Below, piece after piece: positions 41,619 through 50,470 of a stretch of DNA of 59,103 nucleotides. The translations under genes were made by a program, and so were the position numbers. The notes below the pieces were generated by a model, which was given only the letters and a program-made list of their open reading frames with translations, was not told the origin of the DNA and did not search any database. Within the stretch, counting starts at the first letter, position 1. Every line of letters begins with the position of its first letter. Source of the stretch: JBBPZA01 sp038330095 (GTDB taxonomy: Bacteria; Actinomycetota; Thermoleophilia; Solirubrobacterales; Solirubrobacteraceae). The stretch spans positions 1 through 59,103 of the forward strand of contig JBBQNQ010000006.1 in NCBI GenBank assembly GCA_038330095.1, given 5' to 3'.

Positions 41619-44099
41619 CTACCCGGCGCCCAGCGAAGGCAAGCTCTGCTCGAGCTCGAGCACCGGCGCGAACGGATCGCCGCGCGACGCGCGCTCGAGC
41701 GCCGCCGGCGCCTCGAAGACCAGGCACTCGGGATCGCCCGCGGCCAGCGCCCGCTCGACCTCATCCCACGCGAGCGGAGTGGAGACCGTGGGTCGCTCGC
41801 GCGCGCGCAGCGACCACACGCCGACCGTCGTCTTGTGCTCGTCGTTCTGGCTCCAGTCGACCAGCACCTTGCCCTCGCGCAGCGACTTGGTCATGCGCGA
41901 GACCACGAGCTCGGGATGCTGCTTCTCGAGCAGCTCGGCGAACGCGCGGGCGAGCGGCTTGGTGTGGTCGTAGGTCACGTCGGGGGTGTTGAGCGGCACG
42001 TAGACCTGCAGGCCCTTGGAGCCGGAGGTCTTGGGGAAGCTCTGCAGGCCCAGGGCGTCGAACACCTCGCGCAGCCACAGCGCGACCTGGCAGCACTCGA
42101 GGATCGCCGCCGGCGGCCCGGGATCGAGGTCGAAGGCCATGACCGTCGGGCGCTCGATGGGCCTCACGCGCGAGAGCGAAGGGTGCAACTCGAGGTCCGC
42201 GAGGTTGGCGAGCCACACCAGGGTCGGCAGGTCGTCGACCACGCAGAAGTCGATCGTCTTGTTCTCACTGCGCGCGATCACCGGCTCGGTGCGGATCCAG
42301 TCGGGCCGGTGCGACGGGCACTGCTTCTCGTAGAAGTGACCGCCCTCGACTCCGTTGGGGTAGCGCTTCAGGGTCAGCGGGCGATCGCGCAGGTGGGGCA
42401 GGACAACAGGTGCGATGCGCGCGTAGTAGTCGATCACCTCGCCCTTGGTGAAGCCCGCCTGCGGGTAGAGGACCTTGTCCAGGTTGGAGAGCGAGAGCGT
42501 GCGGCCCTCGAGCTCGACCTCCACCCGCTCACTCGCGCGCCGCCGCGAGCGGGCGGCGCTGCGAATCGCCTCCGCGGCCTGGTCGCCGCCCAGCGAGGGG
42601 GCGGGCATGGACTTGCCTTCCCCGGCCACCTCCTCGGCCGCGGGGGGAGCATCGATCTGCTCGCGCACGACGTCGCGCGGGTCAGCGTCCTCGCGCAGGC
42701 CCTTGTAGGCCGGGGCGCGCAGCGTGCCGGTGTGCGTCCACTCGCGAAACTCGACCTCGGCCACGAGCTCGGGGCGCACGTAGCGGGACGTGCGCGGAGG
42801 CTGGCGGCCCTCGAACGGTGACGTGTCGGCGGCAAGCGGCGCGAGGACGTCGCGCAGGCGCAGGAGCTCGGCCTCGGTGAAGCCCGTGCCCACCCGGCCG
42901 GCGTAGCGCAGCTTGCCGTCGTCGTCGTAGTAGCCCACGAGCAGCGCGCCCACGCGGCCCACGCGATTTCCCTCCCCCGGCAGCCAGCCGCCCACGACGA
43001 AGTCCTGCCGGTGGACGTTCTTGACCTTCAGCCAGCTCCCCGAGCGCCGGCCGGGCTCGTACGGGCCCTCGCGCCGCTTGGCCACGATGCCCTCCAGCCC
43101 GAGCTGCGCGCTGGCGCGCAGCAGCGCCTCGCCGTCGCCGTGCTGGGACGGCGGCACCTGCCAGGCCGTACCCGCGAGCCCGAGCTCCTCCAGCCGCGCG
43201 CGCCGCTCGTCGTAGGGCAGGCCGACGAGCGGATGCCCTTCCAGCCACAGCAGGTCGAAGATCACATAGGCCACCGGCGTGTCGCGCATCCGGCGGCGCA
43301 CCGCCGCGTCGGAGGCGAGGTGCATGCGCCCCTGCAGGCGCCCGAAGTCCGGCCGGCCGTCGGCGTCGAAGGCGACGACCTCGCCGTCGAGCACCGCTGC
43401 GCGCGCGCCCAGCGCCCGGCCCAGGCCGGCGACCTCCGGGTAGCGAGGGGTGATGTCGCGCCCGTTGCGGCTGTGCAGGCGCACCCGCCCGCCGTCCACG
43501 AAGGCGACCGCGCGCACGCCATCCCACTTGACCTCGAAGGCCCAGCCCTCGTCGTCCCGGGGCAGTGCGGCCAGCCTTGCCAGCATCGGCTCGATCTGCT
43601 CGGGCATGGGCTCCGCCGAGGGGTCGAGCGGCGGATCCATGCGGTGGATCATCCAGTTCTTCCCGCGCGTGCGAAACAGCGCGTAGCGCCCGCGCATGCG
43701 CTCGCCATGGAAGGTCGCGATCACCTCGCCGTCGCGGAACTTCTCGGGCTCGTAGGTGCCGCGGTCCCAGATCCGCATCGTGCCCGCGCCGTACTCCCCG
43801 CGCGGAATGTCGCCCGCGAAGTCCAGGTACTGCAGCGGATGGTCCTCGGTGTGGACGGCGAGGACGTCCTTGCGCGGATCGGTCGGGATGCCCTTGGGAA
43901 CCGCCCAGGAGGCGAGCACGCCGTCGCGCTCGAGGCGAAGGTCCCAGTGCAGGCTGCGGGCGTGGTGCTCCTGTACGACGAAGCGCGCAGCGTCCGAGCA
44001 GGGCGGTCCCGGGCCCTCCGGCTCGGGCGTGCGCTCGAAGTCGCGCTTGGCCCGATAGGCGTCCAGGCCGGCGGGCTGCTCGTCGCTACCGGGTTTCAT
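41619..44099 (-). CDS. ligD: Multidomain DNA ligase D (PE-LIG-POL order)
   Basis: An 826-residue non-homologous end-joining enzyme. Domain order is 3'-phosphoesterase (FVVQEHHARSLHWDLRLERD; PRGEYGAGTMRIWDRGTYE), ATP-dependent ligase (EVKWDGVRAVAFV with the adenylated Lys at about residue 190; VLDGEVVAFD; GIVAKRREGPYEPG; SGSWLKVKN) and polymerase/primase (LSNLDKVLYPQAGFTKGEVI; VMAFDLDPGP; FPKTSGSKGLQVYVPL). Mycobacterial LigD has POL first; this order is like Pseudomonas. No ku gene is within the window. ATG 44099 is chosen because the conserved part begins shortly after it. Confidence 0.96.
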   Translation of the reverse strand: MKPGSDEQPAGLDAYRAKRDFERTPEPEGPGPPCSDAARFVVQEHHARSLHWDLRLERDGVLASWAVPKGIPTDPRKDVLAVHTEDHPLQYLDFAGDIPRGEYGAGTMRIWDRGTYEPEKFRDGEVIATFHGERMRGRYALFRTRGKNWMIHRMDPPLDPSAEPMPEQIEPMLARLAALPRDDEGWAFEVKWDGVRAVAFVDGGRVRLHSRNGRDITPRYPEVAGLGRALGARAAVLDGEVVAFDADGRPDFGRLQGRMHLASDAAVRRRMRDTPVAYVIFDLLWLEGHPLVGLPYDERRARLEELGLAGTAWQVPPSQHGDGEALLRASAQLGLEGIVAKRREGPYEPGRRSGSWLKVKNVHRQDFVVGGWLPGEGNRVGRVGALLVGYYDDDGKLRYAGRVGTGFTEAELLRLRDVLAPLAADTSPFEGRQPPRTSRYVRPELVAEVEFREWTHTGTLRAPAYKGLREDADPRDVVREQIDAPPAAEEVAGEGKSMPAPSLGGDQAAEAIRSAARSRRRASERVEVELEGRTLSLSNLDKVLYPQAGFTKGEVIDYYARIAPVVLPHLRDRPLTLKRYPNGVEGGHFYEKQCPSHRPDWIRTEPVIARSENKTIDFCVVDDLPTLVWLANLADLELHPSLSRVRPIERPTVMAFDLDPGPPAAILECCQVALWLREVFDALGLQSFPKTSGSKGLQVYVPLNTPDVTYDHTKPLARAFAELLEKQHPELVVSRMTKSLREGKVLVDWSQNDEHKTTVGVWSLRARERPTVSTPLAWDEVERALAAGDPECLVFEAPAALERASRGDPFAPVLELEQSLPSLGAG

Positions 44100-44129
44100 G
44101 ATTCGATTTGCGGACGATATGGACAGTAC

Positions 44130-45014
44130 GTGCCACCACCGCCACACCTCTCGCTCGTCGACGAGCCCCCGGGGAGCGACCTGCTGAGCTCGGGCAGCGA
44201 CATGTGGCTCGCGATGCCGGCGCAGGCGGAGAACGTCGCGCTCGTTCGCCAGGCCTTCGGAGGGCTCGGCGACGCGATCGGAATGGACGAGCCCTTTCTC
44301 GCCGACGTCAAGACCGCGGTGAGCGAGGCCTGCAACAACGTCGTGGTCCACGCCTACGGCGGCGAGGAGGGACCGCTCGAGATCGGGGCGCGCGCCGAGG
44401 GCCGCGAGCTCTCGGTAGTCGTCCGCGACCACGGCGGCGGCATCCAGCCAACGGCGGCGGTCCAGGAGCAGTCCGTCCACGGAGTCGGGCTCTCGCTGAT
44501 CCAGGCGCTGACCGACCGGGTGGAGTTCGGCGGCGGCGGCGGCGTCGGCCGCGGCACCGAGGTGCGCATGACCTTCTCAGCCGATCAGGACTTCGAGAAC
44601 GCTTCCCACGACTCCCCGGCCGAGGAGGCAACGGCCCCTCGCACCGGGCTCGTGCTGTCGATGGCCCGCGGCGCGATCGTCGCTCCGGTGCTCGGCAGGG
44701 TCATGGCGATGCTCGCGGCGCGATCGGGCTTCTCGATCGACCGGCTCTCAGACGCTCAGCTGGTCAGCGACGCCATCGCCGCCCACGCGCCGGCCTACCT
44801 GCGCGACGGCGACGTGCGCGTCACGTTCCAGGACGGCAGCCGCGCGCTGGCGGCGCGCGTGGGGCCGCTTGTGGATGGAGGGGGCGAGCGCCTGCTGGCC
44901 GCCGCCGACCTTCCCGGCGTCGGCCGGCTGCTCGACCAGCTCTCCGACGGGGTCGGCATCGAGCGCTCCGACGGCGCGGAGTATCTGGTCCTCACTCTCA
45001 GCGACGCGGACTAG
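44130..45014 (+). CDS. Anti-sigma regulatory kinase-like ATPase (RsbW family) with extra C-terminal domain
   Basis: A 294-residue protein. Residues about 20-150 form a GHKL ATPase of the RsbW/SpoIIAB type: PAQAENVALVRQAFGGLGDA, AVSEACNNVVVHAYGG (N-box), VVVRDHGGGIQP (D-x-G-x-G) and HGVGLSLIQALTDRVEF. The rest (ARGAIVAPVLGRVMAMLAAR; FSIDRLSDAQLVSDAIAAHA; AAADLPGVGRLLDQL) looks like a second, degenerate copy lacking the ATP motifs. It would bind a sigma factor and be released by a STAS antagonist like the one at 52464. GTG 44130 is the start; it diverges from ligD. Confidence 0.82.
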   Translation: MPPPPHLSLVDEPPGSDLLSSGSDMWLAMPAQAENVALVRQAFGGLGDAIGMDEPFLADVKTAVSEACNNVVVHAYGGEEGPLEIGARAEGRELSVVVRDHGGGIQPTAAVQEQSVHGVGLSLIQALTDRVEFGGGGGVGRGTEVRMTFSADQDFENASHDSPAEEATAPRTGLVLSMARGAIVAPVLGRVMAMLAARSGFSIDRLSDAQLVSDAIAAHAPAYLRDGDVRVTFQDGSRALAARVGPLVDGGGERLLAAADLPGVGRLLDQLSDGVGIERSDGAEYLVLTLSDAD

Positions 45015-45122
45015 CGAGCGATCGCGCACGGCACTCCGCGGATCCTCTCACTCCAAGCGCTGCGGGCCCTGCGGCTCGACGGCCAGCGACTCGGTGACGC
45101 AAGCGGTCGGCGCCGGGCTCCG

Positions 45123-46163
45123 GTGGCGAAGGTGGTCCGCTCCACCGCCGGCCTGCAGGCCCAGGACGCGGCCGCCGCGGCACTGTCGGTCCGCGTGCGC
45201 AGCAGCGGCCTGCGCGCGGTGGACGTGGAGCGTGCGCGCGTCGAGGCGCGCTCGGTCGTGGCGATGTGGTGCATGCGCGGCACGCTGCACCTCGTCGCCG
45301 CCGAGGACCACGGCTGGCTCACCGCCCTGTTCGGCCCGGTCTTCATCGCGGCCGGCAGCCGGCGGCTGGCCCAGCTCGGGTTGACTCCCGACGCCACCGC
45401 GCGCGGGGTGCGCACGATCGTCGGGGCGCTCGCCGAGCACGGGCCGCTCGCGCGCAGGGCCCTCGCTGAGCAGCTTCGCGCGGGCGGCATCCCGGTGGAG
45501 CCTGGCAGCCAGGCGGTGATCCACCTCATCCGGCGCGCCGCGCTGGAGGGCACGGTCTGCCTGGGACCGCGCGATCGCGACCAGGCCTACGCGCTCACCG
45601 CGGACTGGCTCGGCGCGCCGGTCGACCAGCCGGCGCCCGAGGCGGCCCTCGACGAGCTCGCGCGCCGGCACCTCGCCGCCTTCGGACCCGTTACGCCCGA
45701 GGACCTCGCGGCCTGGTCCGGCCTGCCGCTGCGCGGCGTGCGGGAGGCGTGGACGCGGATCGCCGGCGAGCTCGAGGAGGTCGAGACCCCGGAGGGTCCG
45801 GCGTGGACCCGCGCTGCGGACCTGCGCCGCCACGGCCGGGCGAATCACGACGAGCCCGCCGTGCGGCTGCTGCCGGCCTTCGACACCTTCCTGCTCGGCT
45901 ATCGCAGCCGCGCCCACGTCGTCGCGCCGGCCCACGCCCGACGGGTCCACCCCGGCGGCGGGATCCTGCGCCCGACCGTGCTCCTCGACGGTCGCGCGGT
46001 GGCGACATGGGCCGCGCGCACGCGTGCCGGAAGCACCCGCGTCGCCGTGGCCCCGTTCACCGCCTTGCGCGGCCGGGGGGTGAAGGCAGGCCTCGCGGAG
46101 GAGGTCGGCGACGTGGGGCGTTTCCTGGAGACGACGGCCACGCTCGCGGTCGAGGCTCCCTAG
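45123..46163 (+). CDS. Winged-helix DNA-binding domain protein (AlkZ/YcaQ-like, HTH_42)
   Basis: A 346-residue protein with VRSTAGLQAQDAAAAALSVR, VVAMWCMRGTLHLVAAEDHG, GPLARRALAEQLRAGGIP and LLPAFDTFLLGYRSRAHV, all typical of the HTH_42 family, some of which are DNA glycosylases for crosslinks or alkylated bases. The frame continues upstream with family-like residues (ILSLQALRALRLDGQRLG) but has no ATG, GTG or TTG before the stop at 45012, so the true start may be a CTG at about 45060 and the annotated GTG 45123 may be short by about 25 residues. Confidence 0.85.
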   Translation: MAKVVRSTAGLQAQDAAAAALSVRVRSSGLRAVDVERARVEARSVVAMWCMRGTLHLVAAEDHGWLTALFGPVFIAAGSRRLAQLGLTPDATARGVRTIVGALAEHGPLARRALAEQLRAGGIPVEPGSQAVIHLIRRAALEGTVCLGPRDRDQAYALTADWLGAPVDQPAPEAALDELARRHLAAFGPVTPEDLAAWSGLPLRGVREAWTRIAGELEEVETPEGPAWTRAADLRRHGRANHDEPAVRLLPAFDTFLLGYRSRAHVVAPAHARRVHPGGGILRPTVLLDGRAVATWAARTRAGSTRVAVAPFTALRGRGVKAGLAEEVGDVGRFLETTATLAVEAP

Positions 46164-46220
46164 CCTGGCTGAGCGTCACGCCCTACTGGGCGCCGGCGAA
46201 CGCCCGATGGCCATCGAGAC

Positions 46221-47366
46221 TCAATAGCGGAGCAGCGCTGCGATCCCGCCGTACTGCTCGAGGTCGTCATGACGACGGACGGTGAGCACCTCGGCGGATT
46301 GGCCAAGCGCGGACTCGATGGCGCTCTCGACGATGTCCTCCCGGGGCTGGACCGCCGCGCCGTCGAGCGGGCAGCGCGCCTCGTCCACGCCCATCCAGCC
46401 GTCCTGCGGACACACCACCCCGGCCGCGTCGAACCCCTCGGCGAGCAGCAGCGCCTCGACGCGCCGCTCGTTGAGCGCGCCCAGCACCTCGCTCAGGCCG
46501 GAGGCGGCACGCCCGCCGGTGCCCAGGCCCTCCTGGAGGCGGTCGAGGGCCGCGCGCTCGCGCCGCGCCTCGTCGGCCTCGATGGCCGGCGCCGCGGCGG
46601 CGCGTATCTCCTCGGGGCTCGCGGCCTCGACATCGACCTCGACCCGTCCGGCGAGGCGCTCGCGCAGGTAGGGATGCAGCGCGGCCTCCACCTCGCCTAC
46701 GAGCTCCTCGGGTGCGCCGACCAGCAGCCGGTCGAAGGGGGCGCGCCTGAAGCGGGCGAACAGGTCGTCGGCCACGCGCTTGAGGTGGTCGGCCACCTCC
46801 TTGTCGACGCTGCGCTGGTAGCGAGCCTGCGACAAGCCGCCCTGGTCGTGCTGGCCGTGGACGTCGTCGTCCAGGCCGCCGACCTCCTCCAGCCGCTCGG
46901 CCGAGCCGCGCAGCACGCGCCCTCGCCGGCGGCTCACGAGAAGCACGGCCCAGCGCCCGCCCGGGCCGATCTCGGCGAGCGGCTCGACCCAGGGCGAGCG
47001 GTCGATCACGACTCGCGGCGCGACGGGCCGCGGCAGCTTGACGATCTCGAACAGATCGTCGGCCGCGCTACAGAACACCGCCAACGCGTGTGCACCCCTC
47101 GCGGGCAGCCCGCCCCCGCGCAGGTGGGAGCGCAGGCGATCGAGGTCGCGCCGCAGCCCGGTCTCCTCGTCGTGACTGAGTCCTTCGGCGCCGCGGATCA
47201 TGCGGTCGGCCTGGTCGAGCAGCGAGCTCACCTGCGTCGAGCGCGCCTGGGCGGTGGCGAACTCGGAGGGATCGAGGTTCACGTAAACGCTGAGCACGCA
47301 ACCGCGCGAGGACTTGAAGGCGGCCAGGCGGCGCAGGCGGTCCGGTGTGATCTCGTTGGTCTGCAT
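46221..47366 (-). CDS. Bacterial eRF1-like (baeRF) protein
   Basis: A 381-residue protein with the domain plan of archaeal/eukaryotic release factor 1 relatives. N-terminal VLSVYVNLDPSEFATAQAR, a central strand pair (WAVLLVSRRRGRVLRG), the loop HDQGGLSQARYQRSVDKEVA (G-G-x-S-Q, equivalent to the GGQ catalytic loop of the Vms1/baeRF group), LLVGAPEELVGEVEAAL and a C-terminal zinc-like CPQDGWMGVDEARCPLDG. Baerf proteins are proposed to act on stalled ribosomes or nascent chains. It is a neighbour of no ribosome gene here. ATG 47366 is used. Confidence 0.85.
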   Translation of the reverse strand: MQTNEITPDRLRRLAAFKSSRGCVLSVYVNLDPSEFATAQARSTQVSSLLDQADRMIRGAEGLSHDEETGLRRDLDRLRSHLRGGGLPARGAHALAVFCSAADDLFEIVKLPRPVAPRVVIDRSPWVEPLAEIGPGGRWAVLLVSRRRGRVLRGSAERLEEVGGLDDDVHGQHDQGGLSQARYQRSVDKEVADHLKRVADDLFARFRRAPFDRLLVGAPEELVGEVEAALHPYLRERLAGRVEVDVEAASPEEIRAAAAPAIEADEARRERAALDRLQEGLGTGGRAASGLSEVLGALNERRVEALLLAEGFDAAGVVCPQDGWMGVDEARCPLDGAAVQPREDIVESAIESALGQSAEVLTVRRHDDLEQYGGIAALLRY

Positions 47367-47460
47367 GAGCGGTTCCTACCACGGCCGCGCCCGGTTTGCC
47401 CGAGCGACGACCGGATAAGGTCGAAGTAGGACGACGACGACCACGAAGAAGGGAGCCCGC

Positions 47461-48105
47461 ATGCCCTGGGACGAGCTGGTGCCGCGGAAGTTCGCCGCGT
47501 TCGAGAAGGAGCTCGACGGCATCTCCAAGCAGACCATGGAGGACCACTACAAGCTCTACGAGGGCTACGCCAAGAAGGCCAACGAGTGCCGAGGGCTCCT
47601 CAACGGGTTCGACTACGCGGAGATCGAGGGCAACCAGGTCTACTCGCAGCTGCGCTCCGTGTCGGTGGACTACACCTTCGCGCTGCTGGGCTACAAGAAC
47701 CACGACCTGTACTTCGGCCACCTCGGAGGGGACGGCGGCGAGCCCAACGGTCGCTTCGCAGAGCTGCTGGAGGCCGAGTTCAAGCCCGGCGGCGTAGCCG
47801 GCTGGAAGGACGCCGTGCGTAAGGGCGCCAAGGCCGCTCGCGGCTGGGTGATGGTCGGCTACGACCTCAACGACGGCTCGCTGTTCAACTACATCATGGA
47901 CACCCAGAACCTGTGGGCCGTCTACAACATGGTTCCCGTGCTGGCGATCGACGTCTACGAGCACGCCTACGTGCGCGACTTCGGCGCGACGCCCGACGGC
48001 CGCGGCAAGTACGTCGAGGCGTTCTTCAACAACCTCGACTGGGATCACGTCAACCGCCAGCTCGCCCAGGCGGAGGCGGCCCGGCAGGGTGCGCAGCAGG
48101 CGTGA
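47461..48105 (+). CDS. Superoxide dismutase-like protein (Fe/Mn type)
   Basis: A 214-residue protein with a strong ribosome site (GAAGGGAG, about 6 bases before ATG). Metal-ligand positions of Fe/Mn SOD are visible: MEDHYKLYEGYAKKANE (first His), YKNHDLYFGHLGG (second His), and AIDVYEHAYVRDFGA (Asp and His of D-x-x-E-H-A-Y), then YVEAFFNNLDW. It detoxifies superoxide in the cytosol. Sequence is divergent from typical SOD, with WVMVGYDLNDGSLFNY in place of the usual W-x-W-L segment, so activity should be confirmed by assay. A strong terminator follows. Confidence 0.85.
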   Translation: MPWDELVPRKFAAFEKELDGISKQTMEDHYKLYEGYAKKANECRGLLNGFDYAEIEGNQVYSQLRSVSVDYTFALLGYKNHDLYFGHLGGDGGEPNGRFAELLEAEFKPGGVAGWKDAVRKGAKAARGWVMVGYDLNDGSLFNYIMDTQNLWAVYNMVPVLAIDVYEHAYVRDFGATPDGRGKYVEAFFNNLDWDHVNRQLAQAEAARQGAQQA

Positions 48106-48114
48106 CGTAGGAGT

Positions 48115-48141
48115 GCGGCCCCGGCCACGCGCCGGGGCCGC
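48115..48141 (+). terminator. Terminator hairpin after the superoxide dismutase gene
   Basis: GCGGCCCCGG (48115-48124) and CCGGGGCCGC (48132-48141), 10-bp perfect stem with loop CCACGCG, 10 bases after the stop. It lacks a U-tract, as is common in actinobacteria. Confidence 0.7.
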
Positions 48142-48189
48142 CGCCGTACACGATTCGCCCGGCCCTGCGCGGGGAACGTCGGACGAGTG

Positions 48190-49182
48190 ATGTCCACCAC
48201 GGCGCACGAGGACGCGGTCGCCCCCGGCCCCGGCCCGGAGGCCGATACCAAGCCTGATGCGCCGACCGAGCTGGGTCGGAGTGCGTGGGTCGCGGTCCTC
48301 AAGCGCACCTACGGCGAGTTCAAGGACGACAACCTGACCGACTGGGCGGCGGCGCTGACCTACTACGCGGTGCTGGCCCTGTTCCCCGGCCTGATCGTCC
48401 TGGTGGCGCTGGTCGGGCTCTTCGGCCAGTACCCCCAGACCACCAACGCGCTGCTGGACATCGTCAACCAGGTTGGTCCGCAGTCCGCGGTCGACACCTT
48501 CAGGGCGCCGATCGAGGGCGTCGTCAAGAGCAAGGGCGGCGCCGGCGCGTTGCTGAGCTTCGGCCTGCTCGGCGCCCTGTGGTCGGCGTCGGGCTACCTC
48601 GGCGCGTTCATGCGCGCCTCCAACGTCGTCTACGAGCGCGGGGAGGGCAGGCCGTTCTGGAAGCTGCGCCCGATCCAGCTCGTCGTGACGCTGGTGGGAG
48701 TGCTGATGCTGGCCGTCGTGGCGATGGGAATCGTGATCACCGGCCCGCTCGCCCAGGCCGTCGGGAACGTGATCGGCTTGGGCTCCACCGCCGTGACGGT
48801 GTGGAACATCGCCAAGTGGCCCGTGCTGCTGCTCATCGTCATGGCGATGGTGGCGGGGCTCTATTACGTGGCGCCGAACGTCAAGCAGCCGAGGTTCCGC
48901 TGGGTGAGCCCCGGCGGAGTCGTCGCAGTGCTCGTCTGGATCGTCGCGTCGGCGGCCTTCGGCTTCTACGTCGCGCACTTCGGCTCCTACAACAAGACCT
49001 ACGGCAGCCTGGCCGGAGTGATCGTCTTCCTGCTGTGGCTGTGGCTCACCAACCTCGCGTTGCTCTTCGGGGTGGAGTTCGACGCAGAGCTCCAGCGCGA
49101 GCGCGAGCTCAAGTCGGGCCAGCCCGCCGAGAAGGAGATCCAGCTGCCGCCTCGCGACCCTCCGAAGGAGGATCAGCCATGA
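48190..49182 (+). CDS. YihY/BrkB-family inner-membrane protein (copy 2)
   Basis: A 330-residue protein with six TM segments, paralogous to the gene at 17927-18922: DWAAALTYYAVLALFPGLIV, GALLSFGLLGALWSASGY, LRPIQLVVTLVGVLMLAVVA, WPVLLLIVMAMVAGLYYVAP, VVAVLVWIVASAAFGFYVAH and VIVFLLWLWLTNLALLFGVE. The motifs SYNKTYG and FRWVSPGG are conserved in both. ATG 48190 is used, GTG 48187 is in frame one codon upstream. It overlaps the small acidic protein gene by 4 bases (ATGA), so the pair is co-translated. Confidence 0.92.
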   Translation: MSTTAHEDAVAPGPGPEADTKPDAPTELGRSAWVAVLKRTYGEFKDDNLTDWAAALTYYAVLALFPGLIVLVALVGLFGQYPQTTNALLDIVNQVGPQSAVDTFRAPIEGVVKSKGGAGALLSFGLLGALWSASGYLGAFMRASNVVYERGEGRPFWKLRPIQLVVTLVGVLMLAVVAMGIVITGPLAQAVGNVIGLGSTAVTVWNIAKWPVLLLIVMAMVAGLYYVAPNVKQPRFRWVSPGGVVAVLVWIVASAAFGFYVAHFGSYNKTYGSLAGVIVFLLWLWLTNLALLFGVEFDAELQRERELKSGQPAEKEIQLPPRDPPKEDQP

Positions 49183-49361
49183 ACGAGACACCCGAGCCCT
49201 CAGACCAGCTCCCCGAGGACGCCCCGGAGGAGGTCGCCGGCGAGAACGAAGCCGGCAAGGACCCCGCCGCCCGCCGCAGCGCCGCGAAGGCCGCCCGCGA
49301 GCAGGCCGACGTCCGCGACGCCGAGAGCCAGGCCACGGGCCACCCCGACAACGCAGGCTGA
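49179..49361 (+). CDS. Small acidic hypothetical protein
   Basis: A 60-residue hydrophilic protein, highly charged (PEPSDQLPEDAPEEVAGENE, then KAAREQADVRDAES), without TM or known domain. GAAGGAGG lies 8 bases before ATG 49179, which overlaps the YihY stop. It looks disordered and may be a partner of the membrane protein. I do not recognise it. Confidence 0.7.
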   Translation: MNETPEPSDQLPEDAPEEVAGENEAGKDPAARRSAAKAAREQADVRDAESQATGHPDNAG

Positions 49362-49379
49362 CGAGCAGCAAAGCGCCCG

Positions 49380-50438
49380 GTGGCCACCGGACGACTTCGC
49401 CGCGCCGACTGCTCTAGCCCCGGTCTGACCCGCCGGCGCGCGGGGCGCGGGTTCGTGATCCTCGACGCGCAGGGCGGACGGGTGGAGGACGAGCAGACGC
49501 TCGAGCGCGTGCGCTCACTCGCCATCCCGCCCGCGTGGCGCGAGGTGTGGATCTGCCGCGACCCGCTCGGCCACCTGCAGGCCACCGGGATCGATGCCGC
49601 CGGGCGCAAGCAGTACCGCTACCACGACCGCTGGCGTGCGCGCCGCGACGCGCAGAAGTTCGAGGCCATGCTGGACTTCGCCCGCGCGCTGCCCATCCTG
49701 CGCCGCCACGTCCAGCGCGACCTCAAGCGCGACGAGCTCGGCCGCGAGCGCGTGCTCGCGTGCGCGACGCGGTTGCTGGACCTCGGCTTCTTCAGGATCG
49801 GCGGCGAGGGCTATGCCGAGCAGAACGAGAGCTTCGGCCTGGCCACCATCCAGCGCCGCCACGTCCGCCTCCAGCCTGACGGCATCCGCTTCGACTACGA
49901 GGCCAAGAGCGGGCAGCGGCAGGTCCACCTGATCGCCGACCCCGACGTCCGCAGCGTCATCGAGCCGCTCAAGCGCCGCCGCTCAGGCCGACAGGACCTC
50001 CTGGCCTACAAGGTCGGCGGGCGCTGGGTCGACGTGCGTTCCGACGACGTCAACGATTACGTCAAGCAGGCCTCCGGCGACGCGGCCTTCACCGCGAAGG
50101 ACTTCCGCACCTGGAACGCGACGGTGCTCGCGTCCATCGCCATCGCCACCACCGGGCCCGACGCCGCGTCCAGGCGCGCCCGCACCCGTGCGGTCGCGGC
50201 GGCCGTCCGCCACGTAGCCCACTACCTCGGCAACACGCCCGCTGTCGCCCGCTCGTCCTACATCGACCCGCGCGTTTTCGACCGCTATCTGTCCGGATGG
50301 ACCATCGGCGGAGTCATCGATCTGGCGGGGGGCGACGTCGACCTCGGCCGGCCGCTGATCCGCGCGCGCATCGAGGAGGCCGTGCTCGACCTCATCGAGG
50401 ACGAGCGCGCGTCTCCCGCGCTCGAGAAGGTTGCCTGA
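49380..50438 (+). CDS. DNA topoisomerase IB
   Basis: A 352-residue poxvirus-like type IB topoisomerase that relaxes supercoils. Visible landmarks: PPAWREVWICRDPLGHLQAT, YRYHDRWRARRDAQKF, LGFFRIGGEGYAEQNESFG, IRFDYEAKSGQ, the core TAKDFRTWNATVLAS (active-site Arg) and the catalytic Tyr in NTPAVARSSYIDPRVFDRYL. The GTG start 49380 begins 18 bases after the small acidic gene. Length is near normal for bacterial topoisomerase IB. Confidence 0.95.
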   Translation: MATGRLRRADCSSPGLTRRRAGRGFVILDAQGGRVEDEQTLERVRSLAIPPAWREVWICRDPLGHLQATGIDAAGRKQYRYHDRWRARRDAQKFEAMLDFARALPILRRHVQRDLKRDELGRERVLACATRLLDLGFFRIGGEGYAEQNESFGLATIQRRHVRLQPDGIRFDYEAKSGQRQVHLIADPDVRSVIEPLKRRRSGRQDLLAYKVGGRWVDVRSDDVNDYVKQASGDAAFTAKDFRTWNATVLASIAIATTGPDAASRRARTRAVAAAVRHVAHYLGNTPAVARSSYIDPRVFDRYLSGWTIGGVIDLAGGDVDLGRPLIRARIEEAVLDLIEDERASPALEKVA

Positions 50439-50470
50439 GCGCCGATCCCGGACGCCGTGCGAGGCGTAGG

